From assembly GCF_027706145.1 (NCBI RefSeq), contig NZ_JAQFWW010000001.1:1116001-1180000 (forward strand): a stretch of DNA of 64,000 nt, in the 5' to 3' direction. A program made the translations under genes and the position numbers. This document shows positions 57,761-64,000 of the stretch, piece by piece; the stretch's first letter is position 1; each line of letters opens with the position of its first letter. Below the pieces are notes generated by a model. That model had not been told where the DNA came from and made no database searches. It worked only from the letters and a program-made list of their open reading frames with translations. The DNA comes from Bacillus changyiensis (GTDB lineage: Bacteria > Bacillota > Bacilli > Bacillales > Bacillaceae).

Positions 57761-57882
57761 TGAAAGATGATGATAAAAAACCGGTTGACAACAATGCTGT
57801 CAATCAGCAAAAAAACCGGCTCGCTGAAAAAAACAGACAAGCCGGTAAGCACCAGAACTCAAAAAAACCGCATCATTTATAA
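57761..57882 (+). pseudogene. Possible small spore-protein-like gene with a one-base frameshift
   Basis: AAGGAGGAGG lies eleven bases before the ATG at 57761. Six codons in, an A5 run (57776-57780) shifts the frame; with one extra A the frame would read 40 codons to a TAA at 57880-57882, giving a Lys/Asn/Gln-rich hydrophilic peptide (KPVDNNAVNQQKNRLAEKNRQ), like small acid-soluble spore proteins. As written, the ATG frame instead runs into yitL's tail and looks random. CATAGCCTA at 57703-57711 fits the -10 of SigK-type promoters. It is either a recent frameshift, a sequencing error, or chance. Confidence 0.35.
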
Positions 57883-57885
57883 AAC

Positions 57886-57914
57886 AAGTGGCGGCGTCAG
57901 CAATGCACGCCGTC
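57886..57914. terminator. Stem-loop between the frameshifted ORF and cvfB
   Basis: GGCGGCGT pairs with ACGCCGTC (one G-T/mismatch), about ten-base loop, followed by ACACCTATTTTTT on plus. A weak terminator for the small ORF or for cvfB. Confidence 0.5.
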
Positions 57915-57918
57915 ACAC

Positions 57919-58767
57919 CTATTTTTTCTCGTATGTCCAGCCGTCTTCCTGATAAATTCGCTCTTGTTTCATGAGACGGCCGAGCGCTCTTTTGAATGCC
58001 GCTTTGCTCATATTAAAACGCTCTTTAATATCATCTGGATCACTTTTATCCCAATATGGCATTGCACCATTTCTCGATTTGATATATGCCAAGATTTCTT
58101 CGGCATCAACTGACATGGCATCTTGCTTTCTCGGGAGAAGTGATAAATTGACAGAGCCATCTTCTTTTACTTGAATGACCCTTGCCGTCACCTTCTCTCC
58201 TAGTCGCGGTTCTTGTTTTCTTTCCGATGGATGAATAAACCCTCTAATGCCACTATCAGAAATAACAAAAGAGCCTGAAGCGGTCAAACGATAAACGGTT
58301 CCAGACAGCTCTTTATTCATCAGATCAGGTGTCGCTTCGCTAAACAGCTCGCTAATTTTATCTTCGGGAGCTGGTTTAGCAAACATTCTTCCATGACTTG
58401 TGATCTTTAACATACAATATAGCCTATCACCAGTTTGTGGCCAAACCGACTCATATGGTGGAAGATGTTCTGTAGCGACTAAGGCATCTTTTGAAAGTCC
58501 AACATTTACGAAAACTCCCATATCACTTACGGCATCCACAACATCGACCCAACCATATTCATCAGCACTAATTAGGGGTTTTTTCATTGTTGCTGCCAGA
58601 CGCCCCTCATGATCTGCATATAAAAAGACAGTGACTTCTTCCATGTCTTCAATATCTTCCGTTATCTCACTACGATGCAGAAGAACGTTTTTTTCTCCAT
58701 CAGTTAAAAAGTATCCATAATCCACTTGATGATCTATTTCTAATGTTAATTGCTGTCCCGGTCTCAT
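57919..58767 (-). CDS. cvfB: CvfB family S1-domain RNA-binding protein (YitL)
   Basis: A 282-residue protein with three S1-like OB folds (about 1-65, 65-140, 145-215) and a C-terminal winged-helix domain (about 220-282), the CvfB layout. S. aureus CvfB binds RNA and affects virulence gene expression. GAAAGGAAG lies about ten bases before the ATG. B. subtilis YitL is slightly longer (298). It is divergent from yajQ. Confidence 0.9.
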   Translation of the reverse strand: MRPGQQLTLEIDHQVDYGYFLTDGEKNVLLHRSEITEDIEDMEEVTVFLYADHEGRLAATMKKPLISADEYGWVDVVDAVSDMGVFVNVGLSKDALVATEHLPPYESVWPQTGDRLYCMLKITSHGRMFAKPAPEDKISELFSEATPDLMNKELSGTVYRLTASGSFVISDSGIRGFIHPSERKQEPRLGEKVTARVIQVKEDGSVNLSLLPRKQDAMSVDAEEILAYIKSRNGAMPYWDKSDPDDIKERFNMSKAAFKRALGRLMKQERIYQEDGWTYEKK

Positions 58768-58903
58768 GCTTACTCTTCCTTTCTTATTTTCAATACTCCA
58801 ATTATATCCATATGATATTTAAACAAAACGACTCATGATTGGAAGTTTCATCTTATTCTACTATAATTAACTCATAAGATAAAAGGATGGAGGTTTTTTT
58901 AGG

Positions 58904-59395
58904 ATGGCCAAAGAAAGTTCATTTGATATTGTATCAAAAATTGAAATACCGGAAGTACAAAATGCAATTCAAACTGCCCTAAAAGAAATTGGGACCCGCT
59001 ACGATTTTAAAGGATCAAAAAGTAGCATTTCCCTTGACGGGGAAGAACTTGTACTCATATCTGATGACGAATTTAAAATGAATCAATTAAAAGACGTTCT
59101 CATCGGCAAGCTAATTAAGCGAGGTGTCCCAACAAAAAACATCGACTATTCTAAACTGGAAAATGCTTCAGGGGGAACAGTCAGACAACGGGGGAAACTT
59201 GTTCAAGGAATCGATAAAGAAAATGCCAAAAAAATCAATACACTGATCAAAAAATCGGGACTTAAAGTCAAATCTCAAGTCCAAGATGATCAAATCCGTG
59301 TAACCGGAAAAAATAAAGATGATCTTCAGCAAATCATCGCTATGGTGAAGGAAATCGATCTCCCCATCGATGTTCAATTTATAAATTTTCGATAA
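58904..59395 (+). CDS. yitK: YajQ family nucleotide-binding protein (YitK)
   Basis: A 163-residue protein with two ferredoxin-like domains. YajQ proteins bind nucleotides and RNA, and in Xanthomonas one binds c-di-GMP. It begins [17 protein letters not shown] and includes [12 protein letters not shown] and [12 protein letters not shown], the usual motifs. GGAGG is nine bases from the ATG. It precedes yitJ, whose SAM riboswitch and promoter separate the two genes. Confidence 0.93.
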   Translation: MAKESSFDIVSKIEIPEVQNAIQTALKEIGTRYDFKGSKSSISLDGEELVLISDDEFKMNQLKDVLIGKLIKRGVPTKNIDYSKLENASGGTVRQRGKLVQGIDKENAKKINTLIKKSGLKVKSQVQDDQIRVTGKNKDDLQQIIAMVKEIDLPIDVQFINFR

Positions 59396-59461
59396 ATTCA
59401 AAATTTACTGTTGATTATTGCTTTATTTTTCGGTAAATTGAATAAAAGTAATCAAATAAGT

Positions 59462-59576
59462 TCTTATCAAGAGAGGTAGAGGGACTGGCCCAGTGAAGCC
59501 TCAGCAACCGGTGTATGACCAAGGTGCTAAATCCAGCAAGCATGATGCTTGAAAGATGAGAAGACAGACCAGGTAC
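59462..59576 (+). promoter_or_regulatory. SAM-I (S-box) riboswitch
   Basis: TTATCAAGAGAGGTAGAGGGACTGGCCC, GAAGCCTCAGCAACCGG, AAGGTGCTAAATCCAGCAAG and GAAAGATGAGA are in order, the S-box landmarks. It controls yitJ: SAM binding would favour the terminator at 59578-59609. This was one of the original S-box genes in B. subtilis. Confidence 0.97.
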
Positions 59577-59577
59577 T

Positions 59578-59609
59578 AAAAAGTCTTCTTCCTTTAGAAG
59601 ACTTTTTTA
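59578..59609 (+). terminator. Terminator of the S-box leader
   Basis: AAGTCTTCT pairs with AGAAGACTT around a six-base loop, then TTTTATTTT, ahead of the yitJ start. Confidence 0.93.
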
Positions 59610-59638
59610 TTTTCCATGAACATGAAGGGGGATTTCAT

Positions 59639-61471
59639 ATGGGAATATTAGAAGATCTACAAAATAAAATTTTAATAGCTGACGGTGCGATGGGAACACT
59701 TCTATATTCTTATGGAATTGATCGCTGTTTTGAGGAATTGAATATTTCAAAACCTGATGAAGTACAGCGTATCCATGAAGCCTATGTGCAGGCAGGTGCT
59801 GATATCATTCAAACCAATACATATGGTGCTAACTTTATTAAGCTGTCCAGATACGGTCTTGAGGATGAGGCAAAACAAATCAATAAAAAAGCGGTTCACC
59901 TCGCCCGTGCTGCCGCTGAATCTCGCTATGTTCTTGGAACGATTGGCGGCATTCGCACCTTTAATAAAAACGCTTATTCTTTGCATGACATTAAAAGAAG
60001 TTTTCGCGAACAGCTTTATCTTCTTCTAAATGAAGAACCAGATGGACTTCTTTTGGAAACCTACTATGATTTGGAAGAAGCCCGTGAAGTATTGGAAATC
60101 GCCAGAAAGGAGACTACACTGCCAATCATTCTCAATGTATCGATGCATGAAGAAGGTGTTCTTCAAGACGGAACCCCGCTCAGTGAAGGCTTGACGCTGT
60201 TGGCCAATCTTGGAGCAGATGTCGTCGGTATCAATTGCCGCCTTGGCCCTTATCATATGATTCATGCACTTGAAGAAGTGCCCCTTTTAAAAGATACTTA
60301 TCTTTCCGTCTACCCAAACAGTAGTCTCCCATCACTTGTCGAGGGACGGCTCGTTTATGAAACAGATGACGAATACTTTAGAAACAGTGCAATCGAATTC
60401 CGCAATCAGGGGACCCGAGTCATTGGCGGTTGCTGTGGAACAACACCAAACCATATTAGGGCTATGGCTGAAGCAGTTAAAGGGCTTCTGCCGATCACTG
60501 AAAAACAGATAAAAATCAGAAAACAGGCAACTGCCCCCATAGAACATCATCGGACAGAGCCTCCTTTAAATGAACTTGCAAATGAAAAACGCTCGATTAT
60601 CGTTGAATTAGATCCTCCTAAACAACTAAACTTTCAGAAATTTCTGGATGCAGCCCAACAGTTAAAGTCAGCCGGAATTGATGCTTTAACATTGGCGGAT
60701 AACTCACTGGCAACACCACGAATTAGCAATGTTGCCTGCGGTACCCTTTTAAAACAGGAGGTTGATATGAGGTCTCTGATTCACATCACTTGCAGAGACA
60801 GAAACCTGATCGGCCTTCAGTCCCATTTAATGGGGCTTGATACACTCGGACTTTGTGATGTATTAGCCATAACCGGAGATCCTTCAAAAATCGGTGACTT
60901 TCCAGGAGCTACATCTGTTTATGACCTCACTTCATTTGATCTAATCAGTCTCATCAAGCAGTTTAATGAAGGTTTGTCTTATTCGGGAAAGCCCCTTGGT
61001 AAGAAAACAAATTTTTCTGTTGCCGCTGCTTTTAATCCGAATGTCAGGCACCTTGATAAAGCAGTCAAGCGGATTGAGAAAAAAGTGAATTGCGGAGCTG
61101 ATTATTTTATTTCTCAACCCGTCTACTCAGAGGAACAGCTCATCAACATTCATAACGAAACAAAACATCTTGACACACCGATCTACATCGGCGTCATGCC
61201 GTTAACAAGCAGTAGAAACGCCGAATTTATCCATCATGAAATCCCCGGTATTAAACTATCAGACACCATTCGTGAAAAAATGGCTCTCGCCGGCAGTGAT
61301 AAACAAAAACAGACGGAAGAAGGGCTCGCTATTGCCCGTTCTCTGCTTGATGCCGCCTGTGATCTGTTTAATGGGATCTATCTGATCACACCGTTTTTAA
61401 GATCTGATTTGACCGCGAATTTAACACATTATATTCAGCAAAAAGAGACGAAATTTTCAATAAACGGTTGA
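59639..61471 (+). CDS. yitJ: Bifunctional homocysteine S-methyltransferase / methylenetetrahydrofolate reductase
   Basis: Residues about 1-290 are the homocysteine S-methyltransferase domain, with zinc ligands Cys in GINCRLGP and GGCCGT (about 205, 272-273). Residues about 315-610 are a MetF-like TIM barrel (LDPP start, [37 protein letters not shown]). It links folate one-carbon units to methionine. I chose ATG at 59639, after the terminator, with AAGGGGG nine bases upstream; it gives 610 residues (612 in B. subtilis). Expression is under the SAM-I riboswitch. Confidence 0.96.
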   Translation: MGILEDLQNKILIADGAMGTLLYSYGIDRCFEELNISKPDEVQRIHEAYVQAGADIIQTNTYGANFIKLSRYGLEDEAKQINKKAVHLARAAAESRYVLGTIGGIRTFNKNAYSLHDIKRSFREQLYLLLNEEPDGLLLETYYDLEEAREVLEIARKETTLPIILNVSMHEEGVLQDGTPLSEGLTLLANLGADVVGINCRLGPYHMIHALEEVPLLKDTYLSVYPNSSLPSLVEGRLVYETDDEYFRNSAIEFRNQGTRVIGGCCGTTPNHIRAMAEAVKGLLPITEKQIKIRKQATAPIEHHRTEPPLNELANEKRSIIVELDPPKQLNFQKFLDAAQQLKSAGIDALTLADNSLATPRISNVACGTLLKQEVDMRSLIHITCRDRNLIGLQSHLMGLDTLGLCDVLAITGDPSKIGDFPGATSVYDLTSFDLISLIKQFNEGLSYSGKPLGKKTNFSVAAAFNPNVRHLDKAVKRIEKKVNCGADYFISQPVYSEEQLINIHNETKHLDTPIYIGVMPLTSSRNAEFIHHEIPGIKLSDTIREKMALAGSDKQKQTEEGLAIARSLLDAACDLFNGIYLITPFLRSDLTANLTHYIQQKETKFSING

Positions 61472-61486
61472 GCACCAACTAGATAA

Positions 61487-61522
61487 GAAATCCTGCCTGT
61501 CAGCTATAACGGGCAGGATTTC
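61487..61522 (+). terminator. yitJ terminator
   Basis: An 11-bp perfect stem GAAATCCTGCC / GGCAGGATTTC followed by GTTTTTCC. It overlaps the last codons of the convergent acetyltransferase gene. Confidence 0.8.
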
Positions 61523-62063
61523 GTTTTTCCCATTCTTCTCTTAACACACCATACCTGATTGAATCATAATAGACCCCATTGTAATACCTAACCTTCCGCA
61601 GACGCCCTTCCATCGTAAATCCTGCTTTTTCAGCACATTTCATCATCCGCTTGTTTCCCGACCAAGTCGTCATCCCAATCCTTGGAATGTTCAGTTTAGC
61701 AAACAAATGATCGACCCATAAGATGATCGCCTCAGTTCCATATCCTCCATTCCAATAGAATGGATCATAGATGACAATACCACATTCAAGCCAGTGAGTC
61801 GGTCTGCATTCCCAGTAATAAGAAACAGTCCCCTTTAATTGACCCTCGATCTCTATTGCCACATAACGAGGCGGATCCTCTTTTAAAGCCGCTAAAATTG
61901 AATCGGCAAAATATTGATATGGCTCAGGCTGTAACGAGAAATAAGGAGCATCCCACTGTTTCCACTCTGGTTGTTTTACCCCATAAATCATCCTCCATAA
62001 CAAAGGCAGATCATCAACTGTTAACGATCGCAATGTGACCTTACTACCATTGATAATGGTCAA
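61500..62063 (-). CDS. RimJ/RimL-type GNAT acetyltransferase
   Basis: A 187-residue N-acetyltransferase. The acetyl-CoA segment is NGGYGTEAIILWVDHLF (about 109-125) and the C-terminal KCAEKAGFTMEGRLR...YYNGVYYDSIRYGVL is the RimJ/L signature. It starts with TTG, with GGGGG nine bases upstream. The acceptor (ribosomal protein, amino-sugar or antibiotic) is not known. It is 17 bp from the AraC gene and probably in one transcript with it. Confidence 0.85.
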   Translation of the reverse strand: MTIINGSKVTLRSLTVDDLPLLWRMIYGVKQPEWKQWDAPYFSLQPEPYQYFADSILAALKEDPPRYVAIEIEGQLKGTVSYYWECRPTHWLECGIVIYDPFYWNGGYGTEAIILWVDHLFAKLNIPRIGMTTWSGNKRMMKCAEKAGFTMEGRLRKVRYYNGVYYDSIRYGVLREEWEKRNPARYS

Positions 62064-62080
62064 GTGCTTTCCCCCATTTC

Positions 62081-62944
62081 TTACTCAATATTCCTCTTGA
62101 TCATCTTTCGGTATTCAATAGGTGAAATTCCTTCAATTTGTTTGAAAAGCTTTGAAAAATAAGGTGCATCATCAATGCCGACTTGTTCAGCAATTGCTGA
62201 CATCTTATCATTTGTTGCCGACAACAGTCGTTTTGCTTCCAAAATCCTCACCTTATTGGCATATTGCCCTGGTGTCATACTGTAAACCTTTTGCATACAG
62301 CGTGTGATGTAATCTTGGTGATAGTGAAGAGCACCAGAAAGCTGTTCCATGCTGATTTTTTCTTGGTAATGGCACTCGATATAACGCTGTGCTTCAGAGG
62401 CAACGCGCTCATTAGCAGAAGGAATATGAAACGCTTCTTTTTGCAAATGAATGAACAATTCTTCAAACTGAAGTTGTTTAAAAAGCGGTAAATCAGAATT
62501 CTCTCCTGAATAATCAATTAATCTACTGAACTGCTTTTCAATAAAGGCCTTTTGCGCGATCTTGCCCTTCCTCGGCAGCCTTAAATGATATGAAGGCGGT
62601 ATTTCAAATGTTCCCTGTTGAAGTTTAAGTTCGGACCAGTTCTCCCCACCCTTTTGCGAAAGTTCGTATGATGGCTCTTGAAAATGAAGCCAGTAGTAAT
62701 ACGTATCTTCCTGACAACCTTTATGTCCGTAATGTTCAAGTCCCGGAACAAGAATGATATACTCCCCCTCACAAATGTGGTGAGACTCTCTGTCTTCTGT
62801 TAAAAACATCGCTCCTTTAACCACATATAAAAGATCAAAGACCGGATATTTGCGTTTCACATGTTTCTCTCCCTGCTTGAATATCCCTTCTCCACAAGTG
62901 ATGAGAACTGGGAGGGGCGGTATTGTAAAAACGATATGGTTCAT
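62081..62944 (-). CDS. AraC-family transcriptional regulator (YisR-like)
   Basis: A 287-residue regulator. The N-terminal half (about 1-160) is an AraC-type cupin ligand-binding domain, and residues about 190-287 are the double HTH (ISMEQLSGALHYHQDYITRCMQ and ...AEQVGIDDAPYFSKLFKQIEGISPIEYR). The ATG at 62944 has GGGAGG five bases upstream. It is divergent from a MATE transporter gene, which it likely controls. B. subtilis yisR/yisQ is the same kind of pair. The ligand is unknown. Confidence 0.87.
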   Translation of the reverse strand: MNHIVFTIPPLPVLITCGEGIFKQGEKHVKRKYPVFDLLYVVKGAMFLTEDRESHHICEGEYIILVPGLEHYGHKGCQEDTYYYWLHFQEPSYELSQKGGENWSELKLQQGTFEIPPSYHLRLPRKGKIAQKAFIEKQFSRLIDYSGENSDLPLFKQLQFEELFIHLQKEAFHIPSANERVASEAQRYIECHYQEKISMEQLSGALHYHQDYITRCMQKVYSMTPGQYANKVRILEAKRLLSATNDKMSAIAEQVGIDDAPYFSKLFKQIEGISPIEYRKMIKRNIE

Positions 62945-63063
62945 GTTTTCCTCCCTTTGGATTTGGTCGGATTTCTTCAAAAAGTATCGGTTTCATCTCT
63001 TTCTATTATAAGAAACGTGGGGTAAACTATAAAACGATTTTTGAAAAGAAAGGGGATCCCTCT

Positions 63064-64000
63064 ATGAAAAAAACAAACATGCAAAGCCTCTCTTTATTCA
63101 GTTTAACATGGCCAATTTTTATCGAGGTTTCATTATATATGCTGATGGGGAATGCTGATACATTGATGCTCAGTCAATACTCAGATAACAGTGTCGCAGC
63201 AGTCGGTGTCAGCAACCAAATGCTCAATTTGATCATCGTCATGTTCGGTTTTATTGCGACTGGTACAACGGTTGTCATCTCACAATATTTAGGTGCGAAG
63301 CAAAATGCAAAAGCGATGAAAATTGGTTATATATCAATTAGCACCAATTTGATCATTAGTCTATTCATTAGCGCCGCCATTTATTTGTTTGCCGAACCAC
63401 TTTTATTGATGATGGGACTTTCAGAAAAGTTGCTAAGTGAGGCGGCGGTCTTTTTAAAGATTGTTGGCGGACTGTCATTTATCCAAGCACTTATTATGAC
63501 ATTCAGTGCCATTCTAAAAAGCTATGGTTTTACTAAAGATATGATGGCTGTAACGATCGGAATGAATATGTTAAATATCACCGGCAATTACTTTGCCATT
63601 TTCGGGCCGTTTGGTTTACCGGTTTTAGGCGTTACAGGTGTGGCACTGTCAACTTCGATATCCCGGATTCTTGGTCTAGTCGTCATCATCTTCCTCGTTA
63701 AAAAACGAATCGGGATGATATTTTTATCAAAACAGTTTTTCCTTATTAAAAAGGAATATTTAAAAAAACTGTTGAAAATCGGAATCCCTTCAGCCGGTGA
63801 ACAACTTTCATATAATGCGTCACAGATGATCATTACCTATTTTATTACATTGTTAGGTGCGCAAGCACTAACAACAAAAGTATACACCCAAAATTTGATG
63901 ATGCTAATCATGCTGTTTGGAATCGCGATTAGTCAAGGAACACAAATATTGATTGGCCATTATATAGGTGCTAAACAGTTTAATGCCGCCTATAGCAGAT
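63064..64000 (+). CDS. MATE family efflux transporter (YisQ-like), 3' end beyond window
   Basis: The first 312 residues of a multidrug and toxin extrusion transporter; the gene continues beyond the right edge. Seven or more helices are visible, with the family patterns SLTWPIFIEVSLYMLMGNADTLMLSQ, VAAVGVSNQM and GVTGVALSTSISR. GAAAGGGGATC precedes the ATG. It probably exports cationic compounds using Na+ or H+. It is divergent from the AraC regulator, which suggests ligand-induced expression. Confidence 0.92.
   Translation, partial: MKKTNMQSLSLFSLTWPIFIEVSLYMLMGNADTLMLSQYSDNSVAAVGVSNQMLNLIIVMFGFIATGTTVVISQYLGAKQNAKAMKIGYISISTNLIISLFISAAIYLFAEPLLLMMGLSEKLLSEAAVFLKIVGGLSFIQALIMTFSAILKSYGFTKDMMAVTIGMNMLNITGNYFAIFGPFGLPVLGVTGVALSTSISRILGLVVIIFLVKKRIGMIFLSKQFFLIKKEYLKKLLKIGIPSAGEQLSYNASQMIITYFITLLGAQALTTKVYTQNLMMLIMLFGIAISQGTQILIGHYIGAKQFNAAYSR

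Noticed and set aside
57767-57952. Plus-strand 61-codon ORF running into the end of cvfB
   Set aside because: It overlaps cvfB and its terminator and has a random composition; the frameshifted 40-residue reading is more plausible.
59549-59638. In-frame extension of yitJ upstream of 59639
   Set aside because: It lies within the SAM-I aptamer and its terminator, so it is not translated.

Overview
The window is about 64 kb of low-to-medium GC Gram-positive DNA from a spore-forming member of the Bacillaceae, close in gene content and order to Bacillus subtilis. The evidence is a run of more than 50 genes in the order of the yis/yit/yja/yjb part of the B. subtilis chromosome, read here in the opposite sense. 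It includes competence and sporulation genes (coiA, mecA, comZ, med, a Rap phosphatase, a GerPA/PF-type spore protein), T-box, SAM-I, TPP and c-di-AMP riboswitches, and strong AGGAGG-type ribosome binding sites. I see no prophage, insertion sequence, CRISPR array, rRNA or tRNA.

Layout. 1-6.2 kb: the start of tenA under a TPP riboswitch, a CPA2 cation/proton antiporter, prpE, then yjbO-nadK-relQ-yjbL. 6.3-9.1 kb: yjbK-cwlQ and yjbI-spxH. 9.4-16 kb: the Spx/competence proteostasis cluster (a small membrane ORF, pepF, coiA, mecA, yjbE, spx, yjbC). 16.5-22.4 kb: oligopeptide transporter oppABCDF. 22.6-26.8 kb: T-box-controlled trpS, a KimA-type potassium importer under a c-di-AMP riboswitch, yjbA. 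27.5-33.3 kb: a second, complete oligopeptide transporter appDFABC. 33.4-40.2 kb: yjaZ, FapR-controlled fabH-fabF, yjzB, comZ-med, yjaV, yjaU, yjzD, yjzC and uppP. 41-50.5 kb: the arginine operon argCJBD-carAB-argF with an AhrC/ArgR-type operator. 50.6-59.4 kb: yitW, yitV, yitU, two tiny genes, an orphan Rap, a BsuPI-domain lipoprotein, yitT, a DegV protein, a GerPF-like gene, cvfB and yajQ. 59.5-64 kb: SAM-I riboswitch with yitJ, a GNAT acetyltransferase, and a divergent AraC regulator/MATE exporter pair cut by the window edge.

How it works together. SpxH feeds Spx to ClpXP and MecA feeds ComK to ClpCP. Med and ComZ tune competence. Opp and App import peptides, including in B. subtilis the Phr-type signals that act on Rap proteins, and PepF can degrade peptides in the cytoplasm. 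Amino-acid metabolism is controlled locally at RNA or DNA level by Trp T-box, SAM-I and ARG boxes.

I did not find a wholly new multi-gene system. The less ordinary signals are a SpxH that has lost the first cysteine of its CXXC motif, a composite palindrome/direct-repeat operator upstream of spx, a small membrane-protein ORF broken by one in-frame stop, a small spore-protein-like ORF that is one base out of frame, a Rap without a Phr, a second ARG-box-like site before carA, a lipoprotein form of the BsuPI inhibitor, and two intergenic tracts that look like decayed genes.
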